Source: Paracoccaceae bacterium (GTDB lineage: Bacteria > Pseudomonadota > Alphaproteobacteria > Rhodobacterales > Rhodobacteraceae). From it: a stretch of DNA of 64,000 bases. Numbering within the stretch: the first letter of the stretch is position 1; each line of letters starts with the position of its first letter. Location: contig JAFMHK010000004.1 in NCBI GenBank assembly GCA_017854585.1, positions 19,187-83,186 of the forward strand, given 5' to 3'. Position numbers and translations under genes: made by a program. Of this stretch, positions 25,359 to 33,489 are shown piece after piece. The notes beneath the pieces were generated by a model, which was not told the origin of the DNA, ran no database searches, and worked only from the letters and a program-made list of their open reading frames with translations.

Positions 25359-27026
25359 TCAGTGTGGCGGATGCGCCCGCCGGATGACGGGCGATACAAC
25401 CCGGTCCGACACCGGCACATCCCACACCGCTGCGCCGCCGGTTTGCGCGAACCGCGCGATCAACGCGGGCAGCGCCGCAAGATCGGTGATGGTTTCCCCC
25501 CCAACCCCGAACCCGCGCGCAATGGCGGCCAGATCTGTCCGTCCAAAGACCGCGCCAGCGTCCGACAGCCCCTCGGACCTGAGTTTGTGTATCTCCGATC
25601 CATAGGCCCCGTCGTTCAACACCACGATCACGATGTTCAGACCGTGGCGGGCGATGGTTTCCAACTCTTGCACATGCATCAGCAGACTGCCGTCGCCATC
25701 AAACATCACGACCGTATCTTCGGGCCGCGCGGCCGCCACGCCCATCGCGAAGGAAATGCCGTTGCCGATGGCCCCAAACTCTCGGATCGTCAGGAAATGG
25801 GTCTGCGGGCGCGATGGCATCTGCGCGAAGAAATACGAGCAATGACCGGATGAATTCACCAACTGCCAGTCGGCGGGCAGGGCCGCCTCGAACGCGGCGA
25901 CCACGTCGCGCGGGTCGTGCAAACCGGGTTCGGGCGGAAAGACAAAGCTGTCGGCGGCAGTGTCGCGGATCCGCGCGGCAAGCGCCTCCGTCCGCCAATC
26001 CGGGGCGCGCGGCGCAAGGGCCGCGTACAGCGCCTCGACCCCCAACCGGGCATCGGCCCGCAGATGTGCCTGCGCGGCCACCCTGCCCTGACTGATCGCT
26101 ACGGGCGCGACATCGATCTGCAAAAGCTGTGCATCGGGCCACAACTTGCCGCCGTCCGAATTATGATGCGCCAGCGATGTGCCTACCGCGATGATCAGGT
26201 CGGCCTGCCGCAGGCAATCACGGGCCACCTCGGTGGAAAACCCACCCGCGATCCCAAGGCTGAAGGCATCGTCATGGAACAGGCCGCGCGCCGGCAACGT
26301 CGTGGCCAGCAATCCGTCGCACGCAGCCGCCAGCGCGGCACATGCCGGCCCTGCCCCGGCCTCGACCGCACCAAGGCCCGCCATCACCACGATCCGGCGC
26401 GCCCGCGCCACCATGTCAGCGGCACGGGCCACATCGGCAGGCGGCGGCGGCATCGGCGACACGTCCGCCAACAGATCCCGCGATGGCGCAGGCAGCGTCG
26501 TGCCCCCCGTCCAATTCAGGTTCTGCAAATCGAACGGAACGCCCAGAACCACGGGCCGCCGTTCCCGGCGCGCCTGCAAGAACGCATCCCGGATCGCCAC
26601 CGTCATCCGTTCGGGATGGTGAAGCGCGTGATAGGCTGCCCCGGTCGCCGCCACGAATGGCGCCTGATCGATCGCCTGATTGTACCACGCCGATTTCAAC
26701 GGCGCCTCGCCCGCGAAAATGACCATCGGGATGCCTGCGCGCACCGCAGCCGGCAACGCAGTCATCAACTGCGTCAGGCCCGGACCGCAAGTCACCGTCG
26801 CAACGCCCACATCCTGCGTCTTGCGCGCATAGGCCATGGCGGCCGCCGCGGCGCAATGTTCATGGCGCACATACACCATCTTGCACCCGCCCTCGGACAG
26901 ACGGGTGGCCCAGTTCATGTTCGCATCGCCCAACAAGGCAAAACAGGTGGTGACGTTCTCGTTCAGGAAGGCCCGCGCCAGAATATCATATAGCTTCAGG
27001 CCATCAGCCGCGCCCGCATCCTTCAT
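25359..27026 (-). CDS. Thiamine-diphosphate-dependent enzyme, acetolactate synthase/decarboxylase-like
   Basis: This protein of about 555 residues has the three-domain layout of the ThDP enzyme family. The N-terminal PYR domain has the activating glutamate (YVRHEHCAAAAAMAYAR, Glu56). A central domain follows (ARRIVVMAGLGAVEAG). The C-terminal PP domain carries the ThDP/Mg motif GDGSLLMHVQELETIARHGL..LND. The exact reaction is not clear; acetolactate synthase large subunit-like, benzoylformate or sulfopyruvate decarboxylase-like enzymes share these motifs. The start at 27026 (MKDAGAADG) follows GGGGGGTGG and lies 16 bp after the PrpF-like gene. The upstream in-frame ATG at 27077 lies inside the PrpF-like gene. 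It is last in the tctC-tctAB-prpF operon, so it probably acts on the imported carboxylate. Confidence 0.82.
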   Translation of the reverse strand: MKDAGAADGLKLYDILARAFLNENVTTCFALLGDANMNWATRLSEGGCKMVYVRHEHCAAAAAMAYARKTQDVGVATVTCGPGLTQLMTALPAAVRAGIPMVIFAGEAPLKSAWYNQAIDQAPFVAATGAAYHALHHPERMTVAIRDAFLQARRERRPVVLGVPFDLQNLNWTGGTTLPAPSRDLLADVSPMPPPPADVARAADMVARARRIVVMAGLGAVEAGAGPACAALAAACDGLLATTLPARGLFHDDAFSLGIAGGFSTEVARDCLRQADLIIAVGTSLAHHNSDGGKLWPDAQLLQIDVAPVAISQGRVAAQAHLRADARLGVEALYAALAPRAPDWRTEALAARIRDTAADSFVFPPEPGLHDPRDVVAAFEAALPADWQLVNSSGHCSYFFAQMPSRPQTHFLTIREFGAIGNGISFAMGVAAARPEDTVVMFDGDGSLLMHVQELETIARHGLNIVIVVLNDGAYGSEIHKLRSEGLSDAGAVFGRTDLAAIARGFGVGGETITDLAALPALIARFAQTGGAAVWDVPVSDRVVSPVIRRAHPPH

Positions 27027-27042
27027 CGTGCCACCCCCCGGA

Positions 27043-28119
27043 TCATGCGTCGCTGACCAAGACGTCGCCACGCGCAATCAGGCGCGCTGTGCGGATCACC
27101 CCGGCCGACAGGAACTTGAACCCTGCCGCATCCCGGCTGAAATCCACCGTCACTTCCATCGTGCCCATCGGATGCTCGATTTGCATGATGGCAGGGGCCG
27201 CGTCGACGGGCCGGGCGATGCCCTCGGCCACGGTCCCCGGCGCCAGCGCGCAGGCCGCGATGCACTGCGACCCTGTCACGGCCATCGTCGGGTGCGTCTT
27301 CCACGGCATGAAATACCGCGCCGTCAGGTGGCCGCCATGTTGCGGCGCCGCGATCAGGCCGATCTTGGGCGTAACCGATTGCGCCACATCGCCAAAGCCC
27401 ATGCGGCGGCCTGCCTCAAGGCGAATTGCCTCCATCCGCGCGAACAGCGCGGGGTTGGCATCCAATTCGTCCTTTGTCTCGAACCCGGTGATCCCGAAAT
27501 CGGCGGCCCGCGCGATCATCATCGGCATTGCCACGTCGATGCACGTCACCGCGACGCCGTCGATGATGTCGACCGGCTGACCGGTGGGGAACATCGCACC
27601 CGATTTGGAGCCGACCACATCCATGAAATTCAACGCCACCGGGGCGGAGGTGCCGGGCACGCCGTCAATGGCGACCGGACCCGCATAGTTGACGGCGCCG
27701 CCCGGCGTCTGGATGATCGCCTCGACCAAGGCGCCGGTGTTCACGGCACGGATCCGCACGCGGGTTTCATCGCCCGTGATCGGAACCAACCCCATTTCCA
27801 GCGCGGCGGGCCCAACGCCCACCAAGATGTTGCCGCACGTCGGGCCATAATCGACCAGCCGCTCGGTCACACCGACCTGCGCAAAGAAATAGTCGATATC
27901 GACGCCGTCCTCGGCCGAACGGCTCAGCATCGCCACCTTGGTTGTGACCGCATCGCCGCCACCCAGCCCGTCGATGTTGCGCGGATTTCCCGCGCCCATG
28001 ACCTGCATCAGGATTGCGCTCAACGCATCCCGGTCCTCGGGCAGATCGGCGCGATTGAAATAAGGCCCGCGCGACGTGCCGCCGCGCAGGAAGTGAAAGG
28101 GGATCGCGCGTTGTGTCAT
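27043..28119 (-). CDS. PrpF/GalD family isomerase (4-oxalomesaconate tautomerase-like)
   Basis: This protein of about 358 residues is full length for the PrpF/FldA family. Features seen are FLRGGTSRG at residues 10-18, TCGNIL with Cys95, GAMFPTGQP near 175-182 and a second family cysteine, Cys193 (VAVTCIDVAMP). These cysteines are the usual acid/base pair. Members tautomerise 4-oxalomesaconate (GalD) or isomerise aconitate/methylaconitate (PrpF). The ATG at 28119 overlaps the TGA of the Tct permease (ATGA), which supports translational coupling and decides the start over 28131. Together with an RraA-type aldolase and a tricarboxylate importer, it suggests a route that isomerises a tricarboxylic acid before cleavage. 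Confidence 0.85.
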   Translation of the reverse strand: MTQRAIPFHFLRGGTSRGPYFNRADLPEDRDALSAILMQVMGAGNPRNIDGLGGGDAVTTKVAMLSRSAEDGVDIDYFFAQVGVTERLVDYGPTCGNILVGVGPAALEMGLVPITGDETRVRIRAVNTGALVEAIIQTPGGAVNYAGPVAIDGVPGTSAPVALNFMDVVGSKSGAMFPTGQPVDIIDGVAVTCIDVAMPMMIARAADFGITGFETKDELDANPALFARMEAIRLEAGRRMGFGDVAQSVTPKIGLIAAPQHGGHLTARYFMPWKTHPTMAVTGSQCIAACALAPGTVAEGIARPVDAAPAIMQIEHPMGTMEVTVDFSRDAAGFKFLSAGVIRTARLIARGDVLVSDA

Positions 28120-30131
28120 GTGAATGGCCATGGAAGGTTAAAGTAACTCTGAAGTAGGCCCGGCGGGAAATCACGGCCAAGGACCCAGGCGAGGAACAAG
28201 ATGAAGGCAATGCCGGCGGCCGAAAGCAGTATGGAACGTGCCCAATTGAACCCGCCCCGCACCCTGAAGAAGCCAACAAAGAACAGCGCCAGCGCGATCA
28301 CCAGACCAAAGACGCCCGACATCACCAGCAGCCCCAGAAACCACGACAGCGTCCGCCACAAGCCGTACGGCGCCTTTGCATCGTCGCCGCCGGATTCAAG
28401 GTCCACGAAAACCTCGTGCGTCTCGGGCAGGCGCCGCATCTGGAACAGCAGCGCGAAACACGCCAGCAAGGTCGCGGTGCCAACCGTCAGCGGAAAGATC
28501 TTGTCGCCCATCCGCGTGATGGTGAACGCATCGATCCACGCCACGACCAGATACGCGGTGATGCAGCCCAGAAAGATGAACGGCGCGCGCTTGCTTCCGG
28601 TGGGCGCGTCGATGTTTTCGCGAATATTCTTGGCCTGCCGCATGCCCACCACGATGGACAGAACCGTCAGCGCCAGCAGACCGATGGACAGGGGCGTGAA
28701 GATATACTCGAAACCCTGCTCCCAGCCACGGCGGAACCGCGAGCCTGCGATCTGGTTGGCCATGTTCGCGAATGCCTCGGCCTGATTCGACAACACAAAG
28801 CCGATCAGGAAGGCGGGGCGGGAATAATCGAACCGGCGCAGCAAGATACCCAGCAATCCGATGGCGACCAACGCCGCCAGATCGCCCAGCGACTGGCGCG
28901 ATTGGAACGCCGCGAACGCGATCAGCATGAACAGGTAAGGCGCAAGGATCGTGAAGCGGATCGTGGTCAGCTTGGCAATCTGCTTGGACAGCAAGATGCA
29001 CAGGCCCGCACCCACCACGTTGGCCAAGGCCAGCGACCACACGATGGTATAGGTGATATCCAGATCCTGCCGCACCATATGCGGCCCCGGCGACAGACCC
29101 AGCAGCGCCAGCCCCCCCAGAAAAACCGCCATCGATCCGGATCCGGGAATGCCGAAGATCAGCGTCGGAACCAATCCGCCGCCTTCCTTTGCGTTGTTGG
29201 AGCTTTCCGGCGCGATCACGCCGCGGATGTCGCCCTGCCCAAAATTCTCGCGGTTCTTGCTGGATTGCACCGCATAGCCATAGGCCAACCAGTCAACGAC
29301 CGACCCGCCAAGGCCGGGGATCACACCAACCACCACGCCGATGGCCGCACATTTCGTCGAAAGCCATTTGTTTGCCCACCAGTCGCGGACACCCTGCCCC
29401 CAGCCCTCGCCCAAGGAACCGCCTCTGGCAATGGAGCGGTCCTGCCGCAACAACGAAACGATCTCAGGGATTGCATAAATGCCAAGGCCGACGATCACCA
29501 GTTGCAGGCCATCGACCAGATAGGGAATTTCATAGGTGGACATGCGCAGGCTGCCACCCGCGCCCGCCGCCCCGATCGTGCCCGCCATCAGGCCCAGACC
29601 GGCGGCGACAATTCCCTTCAGCGGAACGCGTCCCGCCAGAATCGCCACCATGGACAGGCCCAGAATGGTAATCATCAGCATCTCGGGCAGGCCGAATGCC
29701 AAGATCAACGGACGGGCGACGAAGATGAACCCGGTCAGAACCAGCGCACCCAGCAATCCGCCATAAAGGCTCGAGGCGAACGCCGCCGACAGCGCCCGTG
29801 CCGCGTGACCCTTGCGCGACAGCGGAAAGCCATCAAGCACCGTGGCCTGACTGGACGATGATCCCGGAATACCCAGCAACACCGAAGAAAACGTATCAGA
29901 CGTGGGGATGACGGCGATCAGGCCCACCATCAGGGCCAGACCCGACACAGGCTCCATGCCAAACATGAACGGCAGCACCAGCGACAGCCCGGCAATCCCG
30001 CCAAGGCCCGGCAACACCCCGATAGACAACCCCAACAAGACGCCGGCCACCAAGTACATCAACTGTTGCGGCTGAAACACAAGCCACAGCGCCTCGCCCA
30101 TCGCCGGAAGGGCAGTTGTCAAAATATCCAC
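28116..30131 (-). CDS. tctA: Tripartite tricarboxylate transporter, fused TctA-TctB permease
   Basis: This is a membrane protein of about 671 residues. Residues 1-500 are TctA, with two family motifs: VLPGLGGIAGLSLVLPFMFGM and IPGLGGSVVDWLAYGYA, plus PESSNNAKEGGGLVPTLIFGIPGSG. The last 160 or so residues (from about SKRAPFIFLGC) form four further membrane segments with TctB character (IFPLTVGTATLLACFALLF), so the small subunit appears fused at the C-terminus. The GTG at 30131 has GGGGGA 8 nt upstream and is preferred over an ATG at 30176, which lacks a ribosome site and lies in the intergenic hairpin. TctAB works with TctC to import citrate-like carboxylates with an ion gradient. It is coupled by ATGA to the PrpF-like gene. 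Confidence 0.9.
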   Translation of the reverse strand: MDILTTALPAMGEALWLVFQPQQLMYLVAGVLLGLSIGVLPGLGGIAGLSLVLPFMFGMEPVSGLALMVGLIAVIPTSDTFSSVLLGIPGSSSSQATVLDGFPLSRKGHAARALSAAFASSLYGGLLGALVLTGFIFVARPLILAFGLPEMLMITILGLSMVAILAGRVPLKGIVAAGLGLMAGTIGAAGAGGSLRMSTYEIPYLVDGLQLVIVGLGIYAIPEIVSLLRQDRSIARGGSLGEGWGQGVRDWWANKWLSTKCAAIGVVVGVIPGLGGSVVDWLAYGYAVQSSKNRENFGQGDIRGVIAPESSNNAKEGGGLVPTLIFGIPGSGSMAVFLGGLALLGLSPGPHMVRQDLDITYTIVWSLALANVVGAGLCILLSKQIAKLTTIRFTILAPYLFMLIAFAAFQSRQSLGDLAALVAIGLLGILLRRFDYSRPAFLIGFVLSNQAEAFANMANQIAGSRFRRGWEQGFEYIFTPLSIGLLALTVLSIVVGMRQAKNIRENIDAPTGSKRAPFIFLGCITAYLVVAWIDAFTITRMGDKIFPLTVGTATLLACFALLFQMRRLPETHEVFVDLESGGDDAKAPYGLWRTLSWFLGLLVMSGVFGLVIALALFFVGFFRVRGGFNWARSILLSAAGIAFILFLAWVLGRDFPPGLLQSYFNLPWPFT

Positions 30132-30158
30132 AAGTTCATCCCCCGATATCGCACGGAA

Positions 30159-30190
30159 GGCGCCCGCCCGGGCCATGCCGGACGAGCGCC
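30159..30190 (-). promoter_or_regulatory. Strong stem-loop in the tctC-tctAB spacer
   Basis: On the minus-strand transcript, GGCGCTCGTCCGG (30190-30178) can pair with CCGGGCGGGCGCC (30171-30159). The 13-bp stem has two G-U pairs and a 6-nt loop. There is no U-run after it, so it is not a typical intrinsic terminator. It sits between the binding-protein gene and the permease gene, a common place for mRNA-stabilising or attenuating hairpins that raise binding-protein output. Confidence 0.6.
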
Positions 30191-30206
30191 ATTTGTGTCT
30201 GTCAGA

Positions 30207-31310
30207 TCAATTGAGCGAGATGCCGTATGCTTCCAGCAGCCAATTCAGCACGAACTCACGTGCTTCCGGGGTCACGTTGGTGGCCTGATCGCTTGCGATC
30301 CGGGCCGCCTCGCCGGTCAACTGGGGATAGACGCCCAGTTCAGCCGCCGCCAACTCCGCAAAGTCGGGGCGCGCAATGATCGCCTCGAACGCGTTGGTGT
30401 AGGTTGCAACCACATCAGCCGACGCGCTGCCGGGCAGATAGACCATCTTCTGGGCGGCAAAGCCCGAGATGAAGAACGCCTTCCATGCATCCCACGCCAG
30501 ACCTTCGGTTTCACAACCAGCCGTCGCTTCACAAACTTCGCGGAAGCTGGGCAGGTCGGGGAACGTGGGGTCGCGCACGATGTTGCCGTCCGCATCCAGC
30601 GAGCCATAGGTGAACGCCGGCACGGCCAGTCCCTGATCAACCAGTGGCTGCACGCTTTGGATATACGCCGCCGATGTCTGGTAATCGATGTTGGCTTCGC
30701 CCCGCTCGAACATCAGACGGCCATCGCCGCGACCTTCGATGCCGAACACCGCGTCAACATCCAGACCAAGCATCTCGAACGCCAGCAGCGGAACGAGGTC
30801 CAAGGTCGTGGCGCCCTGCGATCCATAAAGGAAGATCTCGTCCTGCAGATCGTCGAAATCGCCGTCAAACCGCGCGCCCAGTTCAGGCGGCAGGTAGACA
30901 ACGCCACCGGTGCCCGATGCCAGAACCGGCTGCCAGTCCTGATATTCGTAACGCACCCGCTGATCGCCCAGCAGATACGGGAACTGGGTGGACCCCGACG
31001 TGCCGAACACCAGCGTGCCGTCATCGGTCGTCTGCTGCTGGAACCAGTTGGCGCCTTCAGTCGATCCCGCGCCGGGACGATAACGCACGACAACGGTCGG
31101 GTTGCCGGTCAGCGCTTCGTTCAGCAGCGGTGCATAAAAGTTCGCCCAACGCGCCGAACCACCCGATTCCGAGAACGGAATCACGAACTCAGCCGTTTCG
31201 CCGCTCAGATCAACGCCGTGACCGCCCGCCATGGCAGCGGTCGAAATCGCAGTGCTTGCAGCAAGCACCATTGCAGAACGCGCCACGCGGCGCGCAGTGA
31301 AATAAGTCAT
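30207..31310 (-). CDS. tctC: Tripartite tricarboxylate transporter substrate-binding protein
   Basis: This periplasmic binding protein of about 367 residues has a signal peptide (ARRVARSAMVLAASTAIS, cleavage after AMA near residue 28). The TctC/BugD-type pattern follows: an early VVRYRPGAGSTEGANW loop, then LVFGTSGSTQFPYLLG. The ATG at 31310 has a very good ribosome site (GGAGGAG); longer in-frame readings lack one. It is the first gene of the tctC-tctAB-prpF-ThDP operon and is divergent from the tctDE regulators. The ligand is unknown. The family binds citrate, fluorocitrate and other dicarboxylates, tricarboxylates or aromatic carboxylates. Confidence 0.88.
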   Translation of the reverse strand: MTYFTARRVARSAMVLAASTAISTAAMAGGHGVDLSGETAEFVIPFSESGGSARWANFYAPLLNEALTGNPTVVVRYRPGAGSTEGANWFQQQTTDDGTLVFGTSGSTQFPYLLGDQRVRYEYQDWQPVLASGTGGVVYLPPELGARFDGDFDDLQDEIFLYGSQGATTLDLVPLLAFEMLGLDVDAVFGIEGRGDGRLMFERGEANIDYQTSAAYIQSVQPLVDQGLAVPAFTYGSLDADGNIVRDPTFPDLPSFREVCEATAGCETEGLAWDAWKAFFISGFAAQKMVYLPGSASADVVATYTNAFEAIIARPDFAELAAAELGVYPQLTGEAARIASDQATNVTPEAREFVLNWLLEAYGISLN

Positions 31311-31414
31311 GGATTTCTCCTCCCTGATGTAGGCGTCCCCTTCTCCCGAGTGAACGCATACGGATTCCCAATCGAGGCTTTCCCCGCTTGATGAAGACGA
31401 CTTGACCTGCGAAC

Positions 31415-31432
31415 CTTGCCACAAGCTTGCAA
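31415..31432. promoter_or_regulatory. Candidate TctD direct repeat, 11-bp period
   Basis: CTTGCCA (31415-31421) and CTTGCAA (31426-31432) are near-identical heptamers spaced by exactly 11 bp, the usual geometry for OmpR-family response regulators. They lie just upstream of the tctD start in the 131-bp tctC/tctD divergent region. This is a weak inference without experimental support. Confidence 0.3.
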
Positions 31433-31441
31433 AGGGCAAAA

Positions 31442-32116
31442 ATGCGGATCGTTCTTGTTGAAGACAATGAAAGCCTCGCGGCCGGCATCAGCTACCGGCT
31501 GCAGGATCTGGGGCATTCGGTCGACCGTCTGGATGATGGTGACCACGCCGATCAGCATCTGCGCGATGATGGCGCGGATCTGGTGATCCTTGATATCAAC
31601 CTGCCCGGCATGGATGGTCTGCGCATCCTGTCGCGCATGCGCGACCGGGGTGACGAACGCCCGGTCCTGTTGCTGACCGCGCGTGCCGATACCGATGATC
31701 TGGTGCGCGGTCTGGATGCCGGGGCAGATGATTACCTGATCAAACCGTTCCAGATGGCCGAGCTTGAGGCCCGCATCCGCGCCTTGTCGCGCCGTCGCCC
31801 GCACGCCCTGCGCGAAACCCTGACCTTCGGCGGGATGGTGCTTGATCTGGGGGCCCGGCAGGTCGAAATCGGCGGTCAGGTGCAGCGCATTCCCCGCCGC
31901 GAGGTCAGCCTGCTGGAACGGCTCATGGCCTCGACCGGGCGCATGGTGCCCAAGTCCGACCTGCTCGACCATACTTACGGCACCGGGGCCGACATTGAAG
32001 AGGCCGCGATCGAGGCGCATATTTCCCGGCTGCGCAAACGGCTGCGGCCCCACGGCATTGCCATTCAAATGCAGCGCGGGCTTGGCTACTGCCTTGCGAT
32101 GGACACCGCGAAATGA
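31442..32116 (+). CDS. tctD: OmpR-family response regulator, TctD-like
   Basis: This is a 224-residue two-domain regulator. The receiver domain shows VEDN at 6-9, the phospho-acceptor Asp51 (VILDINLPGMDG) and the conserved Lys (YLIKPF). The C-terminal winged helix ends with HISRLRKRL and the QRGLGYCL segment typical of the OmpR/PhoB class. The start MRIVLVEDN at 31442 is chosen over the ATG five codons upstream. It overlaps the kinase gene by ATGA and is divergent from tctC, so it most likely activates the tricarboxylate uptake operon, as TctD does in Salmonella. Confidence 0.88.
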   Translation: MRIVLVEDNESLAAGISYRLQDLGHSVDRLDDGDHADQHLRDDGADLVILDINLPGMDGLRILSRMRDRGDERPVLLLTARADTDDLVRGLDAGADDYLIKPFQMAELEARIRALSRRRPHALRETLTFGGMVLDLGARQVEIGGQVQRIPRREVSLLERLMASTGRMVPKSDLLDHTYGTGADIEEAAIEAHISRLRKRLRPHGIAIQMQRGLGYCLAMDTAK

Positions 32117-33489
32117 CCTCTGCTTCGTTGCGGCTGCGGCTGACGCTGATCATTCTGGGGCCGTTGCTGACGATCTCGATCGCGGTCGGGCTGTGGCAGA
32201 TCCGCGATGCCCGCGACACCGCCGCCTACGTATTCGACCGCAGCCTGTTGTTCACCGCACTGGCGGTCGCCAGCGACATCGCGCAATCCGATGGTGATGC
32301 CCTGTCCATCGAAACCCGCGACCGGCTTGCCGACACATCCGGCGGGCCGGTGTTCTACCATGCCTTCGCGCCTGACGGCATTTATGTGACGGGCTATGCG
32401 ACGCCGCCCGTTCCCGTCGGCCTGACCCATCTCCCCGAGGGCGATCTGGTTTTCTACGATGCGCTCTATCACGGGCACACGGTGCGGGCGGTCCGCATTC
32501 AAGACATCACGACCGTCGGCGTCATCTCGGGTGTTTTCACCTATACCGTCTGGCAAGATGTCGCCCTGCGCGATGCCTTCGTGCGCGATCTGGTCACGCG
32601 CAGCTTTGTGGTGATCCTTGTTTTGATCGGCACCGTGGCGCTTGTGGTCTGGTTCGGGGTCAGCCTTGGCTTGCGTCCCTTGCTTGATCTGGAAGACGCG
32701 ATTTCCAAACGCAGTTCCGACGACCTCAGCCCGATCCAGCGCCCGGTCCCCCCCGAAGCGCGCGGTCTGGTGCGCCGCCTCAATATCCTCTTTTCGCAGG
32801 TCGAAGCCGCGCTCGTGACCCAGACAAACCTGATCTCGAACGCCGCGCACCAACTGCGTAATCCGCTTGCCGGTGTGCTGGCGATGGCCGAAGCCGTGAA
32901 CAGCGCGCCCGACGCCGCGACCGCGCAGGCCCGCTCAGGTGAGTTGCTTGAGGCAGCCCGCCGCGCCAGCGATCTGGCCAACAAGCTTCTGACGTTGGAG
33001 CGGGTGCGCGCGGCACCGCCCCAAACGCTGAACCGCGCCGTCGATCTGTCCCAGTTGGTGGCGGGCGTGGCCGATGATCATCGCACCGCCGCTGCGGCCC
33101 GCGACGTCAGGTTGTCCACATCGCTTCCCCCCGGCCCGGTCTTTGCCGTGGCCGATGCGGTGATGCTGCGCGAGGCCGTCGCGAACCTCACCGACAACGC
33201 CCTGCGCCACGGCGGCAAGGCGCTGACACAGGTGCAGATCAGCCTCCGGCAAGACGACGACGCCACGGTCATCGAAGTCGCCGACGACGGCACCGGCCTG
33301 AATGAAAACGATGTCGACCGGGTGCTGGCCCGCTTCGGGCAGGCGCAGGCCGGCGAAGGCAGCGGCCTTGGCCTGTCCATCGCCGACGCCGTGGCCACCC
33401 GTCACGGTGGCGCGCTCAGCCTCGATACCGCACGCCAAGGCCTCAGGGTAATCTTTCGCCTGCCCGCCGAAAAGACCGCCGTCGCCTAA
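32113..33489 (+). CDS. tctE: Sensor histidine kinase, TctE-like
   Basis: This is a 458-residue membrane kinase. One membrane helix lies near residues 7-27, a periplasmic sensor loop of about 130 residues follows, and a second helix lies near 162-188 followed by a short HAMP-like segment. The H-box reads LISNAAHQLRNPLAG with His near residue 246. The ATPase domain has the N-box (ANLTDNALRHG), DDGTGL and GSGLGLSIADAV. The periplasmic loop resembles the 2CSK_N sensor of TctE. It probably senses the carboxylate taken up by TctCAB and phosphorylates the TctD partner. Its TAA stop overlaps the TAG stop of the convergent gamma-glutamyltransferase gene. Confidence 0.87.
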   Translation: MTSASLRLRLTLIILGPLLTISIAVGLWQIRDARDTAAYVFDRSLLFTALAVASDIAQSDGDALSIETRDRLADTSGGPVFYHAFAPDGIYVTGYATPPVPVGLTHLPEGDLVFYDALYHGHTVRAVRIQDITTVGVISGVFTYTVWQDVALRDAFVRDLVTRSFVVILVLIGTVALVVWFGVSLGLRPLLDLEDAISKRSSDDLSPIQRPVPPEARGLVRRLNILFSQVEAALVTQTNLISNAAHQLRNPLAGVLAMAEAVNSAPDAATAQARSGELLEAARRASDLANKLLTLERVRAAPPQTLNRAVDLSQLVAGVADDHRTAAAARDVRLSTSLPPGPVFAVADAVMLREAVANLTDNALRHGGKALTQVQISLRQDDDATVIEVADDGTGLNENDVDRVLARFGQAQAGEGSGLGLSIADAVATRHGGALSLDTARQGLRVIFRLPAEKTAVA

